This document shows, piece by piece, positions 1-12,500 of a stretch of 64,000 nt of DNA. Each line of letters starts with the position of its first letter. Position 1 is the first letter of the stretch. The translations under genes were made by a program, and so were the position numbers. The notes beneath the pieces are model-generated. The model saw nothing but the letters and a program-made list of their open reading frames with translations. It searched no databases and had not been told where the DNA came from. This DNA comes from Gymnorhina tibicen. Its lineage: Eukaryota > Chordata > Aves > Passeriformes > Artamidae. The stretch spans positions 46,895-110,894 of the forward strand of contig VXAZ01002268.1 of NCBI GenBank assembly GCA_013399875.1. The letters are read 5' to 3'.

Positions 1-251
1 AGTATTTACTTTTGTGTGTGAGTATTTTCAACTTGCTGCAATAGAGGAATTAAATGAAGATTCTTGATATTCTTTTTATTAAACTGTCTGGCAACTCCCT
101 TGCTCCCCTAACCCTCATTTTCCAGTCTACCAAACAGAGATGGATTATATGTTTACTCTGCTCTGATGTACTGAGGCTCAGTACTTCATGGTTTTGGATG
201 TTCAAAGAAGCAAGTTTGAGACCCTTGTATATAAAAAAGAAAATGCTGTAA

Positions 252-252
252 N
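252..252. other. Single ambiguous base
   Basis: One N stands in otherwise ordinary AT-rich sequence. It is an unresolved base call or heterozygous site and shows that the source is a draft assembly. Confidence 0.99.
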
Positions 253-3200
253 AAAATTATCTAGTTATCAACTTTGCTTTCATTTCAACTTGTCAGCTCA
301 AAATCCTATGTGTCTGGCTGAGCAGTCAAAAGGTCTTTAGCTCACAAATTGGCAAGATCTCTTCAGCATACAGCTATTTGAATGTTAGTCTGGAAATTTC
401 CAAAGTTTAATACATTGAGGAAACAAAAGACTTTCTAGCTTCAAACAGTTATTTCACGATTTCCCCCCCCGCCAAAAGCTTGCAAGGGAAAGAATTACGA
501 GGTACAAGATTTTCAAAAACATAAATGGAAGCAGGTTATTTATCTATCCGTAGATACAGAAATATTGAAGTTAAATGTAATGTCCTCTCCATATATGTAG
601 GTAATAACTAAGATACAGTGTGTTGCCATTCAAGTTTGTATTTGTTCATCTTCATAAATACTTTTGCTCATGTTTGCTAAACATCTAATTATGAGGAATT
701 TGTTTGTTGACACACTTTAAAGAGCTCAAAATTTATGCCTTTGTGAAGTTAAAGTATTTTTAATACTGTCAGTTTGAAAGGCCAAATAAAAGCTTTTGTT
801 TCTACCCACTCAAGACCCTGTGTAGAGTTTCGGGCTTTACAAAATGTAAAGCTCATTGCACTGATTTGTCATTAATATTGATTCAATAAGAATAACTGAA
901 ATAGCTCATCAATAAAGTCGAAGCAAGAGAATCCGTGGCCCTGGGATAAATATAGGGCTTTCCTTTTCACATCCACTTCAATTCCTAAAGACATTAAAGA
1001 TCTTTTTTAAAGACTTTTGAAAGCAATTGCTCAATCTTAATTTATTACAGAGCCAGGATCTTGCAAAACCTCCAATTTTGGTATTATCACTGTAGAAACA
1101 AGTATTTAAAGCTTGTAGGTGCAAGAAAGATTATGCACTGTACTGTAAAAATAAAGCATAATGCGAAAAAAACCCCAGAGACAGTGGAGAGTATTAATGC
1201 AGTTATTGCAAAGATTGCTGTTTACTCCTGTAAAAAGCACTGTATTGAGCAGATCGGTTATACAGGTTATACAGATTATGTTACATGAGCAGGCTCTCAT
1301 TTCAGCTTCTGTGCATCTCCTATGATGACAGGGCAGGACTTAAACCAGCTAAGGTAAATATTAATCCTGTTTGACCTTGTGATACTCCTAAATGATATTT
1401 TGTGTTGCTTGCTGTTCAAATGCACATGCTGAGACTGCATTTTTTCAGACTCCTCATGATGAAAGTTAGCTTTTCGGGATTCTTCCTCTGCACTGAGTAA
1501 TTGCAGATGGTGGTCTAGAACCAGTGTTTGCTTAGAAACCCTGTTTTCAAACAGTCTTTTCAAAACAGACAGAAGGAGATTAAAAAAACAACAGACAAAC
1601 AAACCAAAACCCCCAGAAGACTAAAAGAGGTATGCATGCATGTAAAACCAAACACTGAATTCAAAATAATATGACAAGAAACAGGTGTTTGCAGGTGTAT
1701 GTGGTTCTTGGTTTTGTGGTGTTACATTGACTAGTGGAGAAATCATTGATCTTGCTTATGGGCTTGTTGTTTTTTTGTTTGATACTTGTTTAAGCCTTGT
1801 TGCATGGGATAGAGAGCTAGGGTATATTTTTTTGTCTGCCTTCAGATAAGTGAAGAAAAACAAGTTAGAAAATCAAGGCACAGGTGGACTACTGTTATTA
1901 CTTGGAAACATGATGGAAATCCTGTACTTGATTGCCTTCAAGCCCTATGTAGTAAACATAATTATTAATTTTTATTATTACTAGCACATTTACAAGAATA
2001 AAAAAATTCACAAGATACCCTTGAATAATTTTCAGAATTTAATCAACTTTCAGGATAATTTTCAATATAAGTTTGTGCAACTGCAACCATTATTCTTGCT
2101 GTTCATTTTACATATGAATCATAAGCTGTAAAATCATAAACAATCCCTATTGTTGCAAAACCCTGCACTTGCTTGTGCATATCTTTCAGTACATAGCAAA
2201 GCCTTAGACTTTGACACTGTTCCCTCATCACACAGCACCACCCATCAACTAACATTACTCACATTAGTGAAAATGAATCAACATCAAAAAACCCCAAACG
2301 GAGCTGCAGAGTAGGTTACTACAGATCGTGCCACAATTCTGAGCTGAGTTAGCACTGGAGGCACTTGCCCTGATATGTTGCACAAGTAAGAGTTTTATAG
2401 TCTAAAGGCAGCTCTAAGGAGTTTGCATGCAGAGGTAGCTGAATGGCATGAGACAGTCTCTCCCTTCAGAAAACTTCAGAGCTCCCTTGCTAAGGAGGCT
2501 CAGCGGTGCGTCACACGCTGGAGAGCTCTTTGCAGAGGAGATGTTTTCCTGACCAAGGGAGCAGACCCGACATGCCGTGGGTGACACATGGCCTGTGCAG
2601 ATGGTGGTGCCCAAGACGTCTGTCAGCACAGCACAAAGGTTACCCCCGTGGGTATTTGGTGCAGCTTCTCGCCCACGCTGTTTGCTTTGTACAGCAACAG
2701 TTCCAGTGGTACTGCAGCCATGGAACAAGGTCCTTTGTGCTGGGGAGGAAATCTAATCTGGTTGAAAGAACAAACAGAAACAAGACTGGTATATATTATT
2801 GCAGTTAATTAGCAAGCAAATTCTGGAGAAGTCTATGTGCAACTGTGCACTTTGGAAGGTTTTAGCTGGAAGAAAGAAATCTCAGAGGTTTCAGTGATAA
2901 AATGCTGAAGAGTTATTTACTGTAGGTGGGGTGGAAGACCCCTGCAGTGTTTTTAGCTATATTGTTTGGACTTTAACAATGTTTTTAATTTAAAAGCTTG
3001 TTCTTAGAGTCACGTGACTAAGAGAAAATACACCCTTTCCTTTAGAAACTACATTTCTGAACAGTTTGCATAGTAGAGTTTGAAGAGTGAAACCTAGATG
3101 TTTTTGAAGTAGCAGATATCACATTCATGCCTGGGTACCTGTTATTTGTAGTCCTGTATTTGTGTGAATTCCAACACGAAATAGAAAGAGAAGGGTTATC

Positions 3201-6200
3201 AAAGACATTTAGGAACACAACAAACCACAACTTTCAAGACAGTCATGAGAGAAAGGATGTAGAGGTCCACTAATATAACACTTTTGTTGTAGATTTTGTA
3301 TGCAGCCTTTTCCACTGCACGGTATACCAAGTTTGGCTGACTCTTGAATTCCAGGAGATTAGACTCAGCCAAACAAGAACAGAGCAGAATTAGCTGCCTT
3401 GTGTGATCTATGCCAACAAAACAGACATCAGCTTGACAAACGCCAGTCTGATAATCGTCATGGAACACCAAATGGAGAAAAGAAATAAGGTTAAAATTTT
3501 TTAGGACTGTTTAGCAAGACTTTAGTTGCAGTTTCATTGTCAATGAAGGGGTATAGTGGAAAATTAATTTATGAAAACTTTGCAACAGTTTGAATCGCAT
3601 TGTCTGCTTTGTGCCAGTTCTAAGTGAATATTATTCTCCTTGCCATCAGCTGTACCATAGCCTTCTAGAGCACTGTACTGTTAGAGGACAAAACATGAGG
3701 ATCTTATTTTCTCAGACCATAATATCAAAAACTTAGATGAGAGAAAGTAGTCTATTGGCACTCATGATCCCTCTTCCTTCATTACAATTTTTTTCACAAG
3801 TTCCATCTCAGATGAGCTTTTGCACAGACTTCTCTGCTTAATGAAAATTATTCATTAAAATATTACTCTTTTAAATTGAAGTTACAGAACACTTGTACAG
3901 TTAAGAAATTAATTTCACACCTTTTTGGCAATCATTTGCTTTTACTGTCCTTCATTTTGGACCTTGGCCATTGGCATTCCAAAGACATCCATCTTACCTT
4001 TGACATTGGAAAGGTGTTCTGAAAAGTAATTTTTTCAACCTCCCATTTCAAAATGAAAAGAACAGGAGGTAGTGGAATCCAGCTAACAGATAACTGAAAA
4101 ACAGTTCTGAAATGTAGGACTAGCTTACAATTGTTGAAGGAAAATGCCAAAATCAAGAGTTGAAGGACTAGTGATAAGTCCTGAAAAGGAAGAAGTAAGA
4201 TCTTGAAAAGAATTCATAAGCAGACTTCTTAATTAGGAGGAATTATTAATATCTTATAAAATCCACTGTGTATTCTTAGATCATTTAGTGTTTCAGCATA
4301 AACAAAAGAAAACAAACAGTAATTGCCTTATTCTTCTGAAATCCTTTTTTCAACAGGCATATGGCAGAAACAGAGTGGAAAGTCACGTTATCTAAAGGCT
4401 GCCAATGAAATCAAGAGATCCGCTATCACTTAAAACAGTAAAAAGGTTTTAATTTTGAGTAAAAATTGATGTTTTCTGCTGTGCAAATGTTGCTGCATCT
4501 TCCCTGAGCCAAGAAATAGGAGTAATGATTAATTTTGTGTAACTATTAAACTTTACTTCAGAGGGGAAAAAAAGGAAGGAGGGGAAAAACCCTGGGGCAA
4601 ATCAAACCAGAATGTGGCACTCTGAGGTCTGAGGTCAATAGTCTGTCTGGGGTTTTTTATTACTGAGTTACCTAGGATCTGATTGGTTTGATCCTCCTTT
4701 GACATGTAATAGAATATCAGAACTTTATCAGAAGGAATTTGCCACTTGATTTTATTGCCACATATTCCCATTTAACAAATCCTTGAGGTTAAATTCTGAG
4801 TTTGTCTACATGACCTAGTTAGCTGCAGAGTGGATGTTCTTTATTCAATCAGAGTGTACCACTAAGGTTGCAACTGCTGCATCACAGTGCTCAGTAAAAC
4901 ATCCTGCTCCTGGAAGGTGCTGAGTGAGGCTCTCACACACGGAGCATATTCATTTCTCCTTATCTTTGGTGCAGTAAAGGATGTTTAGAATTACTGGAAT
5001 TAATCCAACAGGATTGGACCTAGAGTGGCTAAATTTTCCATGTGTTAAAGTAACAGAAAATCAGTGTGTTGTTATAGAACATGTTTATTCCCAGAGTCTG
5101 TGCATATTGTCATAAGGAGTGATTTACAAGTCGCTTACAAGAAAAGCTGTAGCAAGACACTTAACACAGTCTTGCCAATATCGTGCAGATCTGACACAGC
5201 ACAGTTTCTTTTGAATGGCTTGTACCTGCAAGATCATGCTCCACTGCAGAGACTTTAAAACTTAAGGAATTTTTATGTCTGTAGTGTAAATTTACATGTG
5301 ATAGACAGTAAATCAAGATTAATAAAATATATGATAAATTTTTGCTAGTAATGGAAAAGCTTACATGAAAAATCAAAGAATATTGAACTGAGTTGAAGTT
5401 TTACCTGTAAATTTGCCAACAAAAATACTGTGCATTGTAGATCAAGAAAGTGTAGTATGTGGTATTTAGTGTAACTGGCAAAGCAGCAAAGGATATCATT
5501 ATAGCACGATAAATAACCTTATAATATAAAGCCTGATATGACTCTTTGTATCGTTAGGCTAAATATGGACTTTTAAAGCTTTTTTGCAACAAAGTCTCTC
5601 TAAATATGTATCTGTAAAAGAGCACTTTTTTTTTTGTCCTGAAAACCTTGAAAGGTTATAATCATGGTTTAAAATAAGTAACTCTCAATTTTTCTTTTGT
5701 GGTCATCAGTTCCACTTCTCTAAAGAACCTCATAAACACAATGGGCCCAATGCCAAAACAAAAATTAAACACTCGTGTGATACCCAAGGGAAGACATACT
5801 TTAACTATGAAGTATTCTCACAAGAAGCCTCGTAAACCCTACATGAAAGTGAATGATCTAGAGTTTGTGGCATTAATGTTTGTTGCTTTGACAGCACTGT
5901 TTATCAAAATAACTACAATTTTCAAAGAAAGACTACTTAATTTTGACTATATTGCTTTTCTGTTGGAAAGGACCTATAAATAATAACTTCACTAAGTTTC
6001 GGGAGTAGTTTGCAGTCGATCTAGTTTGTTCCACAGCAGTCAGTTAATCCCTTCAAAGTGTCATCTATTCGTCAGTTCATTATTTTCTCTAAGTGTAGAT
6101 GGAATATATTAAAGCTATGTGGAAGCATTTAAAAAGAAAAAAGTTTAGAAAAGAACAGTACCCTGCATGTCAGCCCTTTAGAAAAGTGAAAAAAGCAAAT

Positions 6201-9160
6201 GCTTTGTTGTATTGTTTTCCCAAAATGCTTCTACTGTCCTTTCCCCTTTTCCTCATCTACTGTATTTATCTCTTTTTCTTATACTAATTTAAGAAATTGC
6301 ATTTAAAAAGCAAGTCAGGTTACATTTGTCAGGTATAGCTGCACTCATCTTACTCTGATATTCTCTAGCTGCTCTTTGCTTTTGTTACTTTTTGTTGATT
6401 TATAAGAGCTGGCTGTAATTTGGTAGCACGCATTTTAAAAGAAGTGGCAGTTTAACATCAAAAGACACAGAAGCAGTAAAGGTCTCAGACTTGCACAAAG
6501 TTTCCACATAGACAATATACTATTGTTTGTACTGCATATGCATAACAATTGTTTGAAAGTATTCAGCCTTGCTTGCCAATAACTTCTCAGTCATGTGTAT
6601 GAGCCTAGACCCTTTGCATTTAGATTTTTTATTTGGTCTGCTTAGGAAGATAGAGACAAAATTCATCATGGACTTCAGTGAGATCTGGATTTCACTCGCA
6701 GTGAGTAAGAAACATAACAGCACCAAACAGAATATCTGCAATATTCAACAGGGTGGCATTAAATCTCACAACACTGTGCCAGATCTCCCAGCATAATTGT
6801 CTTTTATTTGCAACTAACAGAAAAAAAAAAGTATTCCAGAAGCTTGCAAATTTCACTCCAAAATATACAAGAAAATTCTTTTATTTTTTGCATTCTGCAG
6901 GTATCAAGACATATCTTGTTCATTCAAGGAGCATGAAGGAGAATAAATGGAAAATACAGCTGGTTGTAAACAAGGGAAATCATTTGAGGCCATGTTTAGA
7001 TACTCAGCATCTCAGTGTGTTCTGCAAAGAGAGGTAGAGAAGAGTTTTGTCTTCTTTTTTTCTAGGAGGCCTGAGATGTTTGAGTTCAGTACTTTTCTAG
7101 AAGCATCTGCTTCAAATTTATAGATGAGACCTTCCTGTAGGTCCCTGAAGTTACGGTTGGCTGTGGATTGAGGATCACTACTAGCTCAGGTCGTTGCCCA
7201 CAAATACAACCCTATGGTATTGCAGCCTGAAAGCTATGGCTCCTTTTTGTATGCTTTCCTCAGCTGTTCTTGAATAGTCAACAAGACTAGCCTAACCGTA
7301 TCATAGTTTCTGTAGGAGCCACTCCATTAAGAAAGACTAGAACTGTGGAATAATGCCTTTTCCAGCAGTACCCAAAATACTCTTCTATTAGGAACTGCAC
7401 CAGGATTAAGACTGCAGTCTGGGAGAATTTTTCTAATGCTTACAGTGAAACCAGAATTTTGCCAAGTTTAATGTAACGTAATCCAGGCCAGGATTTATGG
7501 ATACCCTGCATGCTGATACCAGGCACCACCAAGCTGTATTTAATCAGATAGGGAGTGGAAACTCAGAGCATGCTGTCTGCAGTGAGTAGCTTCAATAAAT
7601 AGTGCGTTTTAATATCTTTATAAACATCTTCCACCATCGTTTTACACAAAGAAAAAGCACTGCACCCCCAACTTTATTAATATCATTAGTTGGTTTTGGT
7701 TTTGTTACATAAACTGTATCCTCTCCCTGGTATTTTTTCAATAACCTCTCAGCTTCACGGATCAGCACTCCAATCCCTCACCTCCTCTGTTCAGATCTCT
7801 TTCTTTGCCATTGCAAATACTTAGTCAACACCACCTGACTGCCAAGAAGTTAAAAGATCAACATTTTTCTATCCAGAATATAATACGGTTGTCATAGTTA
7901 TGAGTTCTCACAACCTAGATTTTCCAACAGTCCATATCTGATATTTGCTTGTTTCACAACCTTTGACAAATCGCTTAACTTTACAGATTCCCAGCTTACA
8001 TATCTGAAAAGCAGATCTAGGAATAATTACGTACTTTTTGCAAGTGTCGAGGGGATTAATTAATCAGTGTTTGTTAAGTACTTAAAATCCCTTGGATGAA
8101 AGGCACTAAATTTAAAAAAATGTTTCAACACAGAATTGTAAATGCTAGAATTATTATTGTTATAGTTCATCTGATCTTAAAGATTATAGTTCCTATAAAT
8201 TCACTTCATTTGACTGTATGATTGCTGAAGCATCTCTCTCCTCAAATAATGTCCAGTCTTGCATTTAAAGCAAATTTGATGGATGGACAATCTGATATCC
8301 CTGGACAGCTGTAACCTGGTGATACTGTAAAAATAGTGGTTACACAACTAGATCAAATTTGCCAAGCTACAGCTTTTATCCCTTTTGATTCTTCTAGCTT
8401 TTGTCTGCTATGTATAAATGCTCTATTATACTGTATCTTCTCTTTTAGTTGATGCTTATGTTTCCCTCTGTCTGAAAAATCTTTGGTAAACTGGCAACTG
8501 AGTGACTCTGGGAACTTAGTAATAACCTTCTTTTCAGTTTTCCATTCATTCCTATAGTTCTTCACAGAACAATTTCATAATTTTCAGCATTTTTCTGTTG
8601 TGTGTAATAAAACTGGATGCAAATGGACTCAGCAAGCCACAAGATCCTCTTGCTTCTCACAGATAAGTATTTCTCTACCTACACTTCTGAGCATTTTTAT
8701 CTATAGCTATGAATACATATTAATCAAATAAATAAAGAGGCACTTGATTATTCACCCTAAAAAGAAAAGGAGTGGCTTTTAATGAAGTCTTTAACGTATT
8801 GGTCTGCCAAAATGACCAATGCTTTCTCTATTCCCTTGCCTGTATGTACCATGAATGACCACTTTACCACATTTTAATCCACTCAAGCATCATATATAGG
8901 AATATCAGACTCTCTGTTCACAGGAATAACATGTAAAAATCTATGTGTGCCACTGTCACAGGGATACATAAAAAGTTTTTGGGAGTCTACAGTTATGAGT
9001 CAGTAGCCTTTCTATGTGCCATAAGTTTGTAGTTTCACATGCTTTAGAATTCCTGTGATCCCTGGCAATAATGGCATCTTTCCAGAATTTCTTTCAGAGA
9101 AACTTTTATTTTTGCATCCCCATATTTTTTTTCCTTTGTTTCTTTCTTGCATTTTTACAG
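253..9160. other. Non-coding stretch, no gene seen
   Basis: This is unique AT-rich sequence. I see no exon with convincing splice sites on either strand, and the open frames present are short (none above 104 codons) and unrelated to proteins I know. A locally GC-richer patch at about 2480-2760 is open in several frames on both strands, as expected where stop triplets are rare. I could not assign it to a repeat family. The block at about 700-1060 is rich in TAAT/ATTA cores and looks like unique, possibly constrained sequence. The call is by absence of evidence. Confidence 0.6.
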
Positions 9161-9540
9161 TATCACAGAATCACAGAATATCCTGAGTTGGAAGGGACCC
9201 GTCAGGGTCAGGGAGTCCAACTCTTGGCCCTGCACAGGATACCCCAAGTCACATCGTGTGCCAGAGTGTTGTCCAAAGGCTTCTTGCACTCTGTCAGGCT
9301 GGTGCTGTGACCACTGCCCTGGGGAGCCTGTTCCAGTGCCCAAACAACCTCTGGGGGAAGAACCTTTTCCTGGTATCCAACCTAAACCTCCCCTGACACA
9401 GCTTCAGGCCATTCCCTTGGGTCCTGTCACTGTCACCACAGAGCAGAGATCAGTGCCTGCTCCTCCTCTTCCACTCAAAAGGATGTTGTAGATTGCAATG
9501 AGGTCTCCCCTCAGTCTCATCTTCTCTTTCAAACCGTCTA
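9161..9540 (-). mobile_element. CR1 LINE, 5'-truncated, 3' end intact
   Basis: The block opens with TATCACAGAATCACAGAATA, the reverse complement of the avian CR1 3' terminus. It continues with diagnostic CR1 phrases such as GAGTTGGAAGGGACCC, GAGTCCAACTC, TGGCCCTGCACAGGA, CTCTGTCAGGCTGGTGCTGT and GAGGTCTCCCCTCAG. The element's sense strand is therefore minus, with its 3' end at 9161 and 5' truncation near 9540. It preserves the terminal part of ORF2 plus the 3' UTR and is fairly well conserved, suggesting a medium-age insertion. Open frames here (for example 9147-9491) are retroelement shadows, not genes. The T-rich run before 9161 is host or target sequence. CR1 elements of this type are typical of neoavian birds. 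Confidence 0.93.
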
Positions 9541-12500
9541 GGACAGTATTTCAAAACACTGTCTCCTTGCTTTCTTCCTCTGGGACCTTTATCTTTATTC
9601 TTACCTCAACAATGGGTAAACTGCATTTTATTTAGGATTTTTTATTCTGCATTAGTTAGAACACTGTAGCCTGATATTTTTTCCCACCTAAAAATATATG
9701 TATTTCCCATTCAGTAAAATAAAGTATATTCTTTACTTTGTCCTGTTTTTAAGGTAATGGTAATTAAAGACATCGGTGACAAGAAAACCAAAGACTCTTA
9801 TTAGGATTAGAAAGAAGCAGTATCATAAGCATATACAGTACATATAAATTACATGATATAGAAAACAGAGATGGACAGACTTTCTGTGGTGTCAGCCTTA
9901 GGGATTTTGCCAGTGAAGCTTCAAATGCCAAGAGATGAATCTTCACTTTATCTTCACAAGCTATACTATAATGTTGCAGATCTAACCATGAAGATGTTTA
10001 TTCTGATATTTAAACTACATTTGCTCACACTTTATAATCTTATGCCATCCTTGCTAGCTGTGTCCATAAACAACTGCTCTTCCTTCACGGGATTTATAAT
10101 CTTGCAATGTATGTGTTTGAATTTAACTGGAAGACATTTCAAATGAAAATGATCAAAACTAGTTTTGCCTTTGTCATACTAGGCAGATGTTAGTGTCCAG
10201 TACTCTCAGACCAGGTTCATTCAGAAATTCCACATGTGGACAATTTTCATGTTTTAATACCAAATTTACTTATCTTAAGCTTTTGACATTACAAAGGATT
10301 TTGATTCAGCAGAGGAATACAGCGGTAAACTGAAAATGCAACACAGGGATAGCAAAGCAATTGCAGTACACAGTTGAATAACAACAAAAATCTGATTCCC
10401 ATTCCAGGTGTCTCTGGGGTGGCTGGTTGAAGCCAGCTCATACCTGCTGCTCTATTTGAAGTTGTTTTGTTGGTTCCTCAGTTTTTATACTCCTGTGTTG
10501 AGCTGAGTCACTTGTAACTTCTCCCATGCTGGTCTAGCTCTCTTAGGATAACATCCATGCCGTTTTGATTAATGTATGGAAGGTCATTCACACAACTAGT
10601 TGATCCGCTCAACTTTCAGAGCCATTGATTAAACCAAAAGCCAGCCTCATGCCCCCTTTGTGTTGTGGTGAGTTCTGCTTTCTTTACAACAGCTGTGGTC
10701 ACCCCTTGTGCTCTTCCCTGAGCCCCAGGAACACATCTTTGCCCATCTCCTCTGGGTCTTCCTCCATTGTGGGGGTTCATTGATCAGTTACAGTTGATGT
10801 CACCTGACCCTTAGTGATTTTGCAGTTATTTCTACAGACAGAGGAAAACAATTATGTTAAGATAGATGCACTTTAGCTAATGCACTAGTGAGGTCATCAG
10901 GAAGGACAGCAGCAGGGATGGCACTGGCTGTTATACACATATCACACCATTCTGAAGAAGCAGATAGCATAATAGAAATTCAGTTGAGATCTATACATTA
11001 GACTAAGTACTTCTAGCAGTGAAGTCAGAGTGCATTTGCCATCCAGGATGGTTTTTATGCTTATCCTTTTCTGACACTTTTTTTTCTAAGTGTCTTTGAC
11101 AACACTCTCTTGACAGGACACTGGGCATGTCAAACCTTTTCTCTGACCTGGTGCAGCTGTTCTTACATTCTTAATGTAATAGGAACATTGCCAGGTTCAC
11201 TAACTAGCATCAGTCAAACTTGAGAAGTGTTTTAATCCAAAAATCTTTTGAAATAAATACATTCCTTAAGTGGATTATGACCATTTTCTTAGATTACCTT
11301 AGACAGAAGAGGTGGACAAACCAAGACTGATATGCTTAAAACACAGCTAAGGTTTATTTTAATTCCTTTCAAGCAAAGATCTCAAAGTAAATACTGATCT
11401 AAGACCACAGTATTCCTCTGGGAAGTATGCTTGACTCTGAATTATTCTAATAGCTTTACAAATGCATAAATAGACTAAATGAATTATTCCACTAAACTCT
11501 GACAGAATAGTTATTACATTTGACTTGAAGACCTAAGTAGACCACATACAAGCACTGCCTGAGTGAATCAGTGTTACAGAAACACAGCTTGTACAGTTGC
11601 TATCACAGCAAGGTTATAAACTTGTTACCATAAGGTATGTCAATATATGTATTTATGTGTCTACATTTAAGTGAATAAATGCTAAAAATCTGTACTCCTG
11701 GACATGGAATTTCTGTAATTTCTGTTGGATATGCAATCTATTGTCCCCAGAGAAAATATATATATAAAGAAATGTAGGTATTACCGGCTTTCTGAGACAG
11801 GTCCCTCAATTGAAAATATATTACAGGAATAAATACCATAACTATTTTTGCCAAATTTTGTAAGATAGCATTATTTTTAATGGTAACCTAAAAGTTTTGT
11901 GTGTGTTTTGTTAATTGTAAATGTTCTTGTCAAACCATATGCTCTTGGGGAATCTCCTACTAGAAATACAATGAGTTCTACATTGTGAGTGACAGTTCTA
12001 GATTAACAGGTCAGCAACGTTGTAAAAAGGTCCTTGGCAACTCCTCTGACAGATTGCTTTGAGTTTTAAGAGCTTCCATGTACATCTGGCAGAAGGACTG
12101 GGTGCTACAAAAGATAAAACTTTCCAATAAATCTTGAGGAGACTAAAAAATCAAGTGGAACAGTTGAGTAAGTGGAATGAAGTGGAATAAGCCCGATCTT
12201 CATGGCATGTTGCCACAGTGTTCCCAAATGGCTCTAAAATGAAACAAGGAGACAATGTATGTTCATCGTGGAGCTATATGAGCAGCCAGAGAAAAAGAAT
12301 TAAAGGCAAAGACATTTTGAGTTATAAGGGAAATCAGATCAAAAGGGCCATATTCATATCACATCACCTCTGGCTGCTAAGGCTTTAGCAGATTATTGTG
12401 TATGACAGATAGCTTTGAGAACAAGCAAATCACTTCTTTTTTTTTTTTTCCTGTAGGTCTGTTGCCTCATTGCCTGCTGTGGCAGCTAGGTAATGGAGAT

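Noticed and set aside
9147..9491. 114-codon plus-strand frame
   Set aside because: It lies inside the reverse-complement CR1 element and is antisense to the retroelement.
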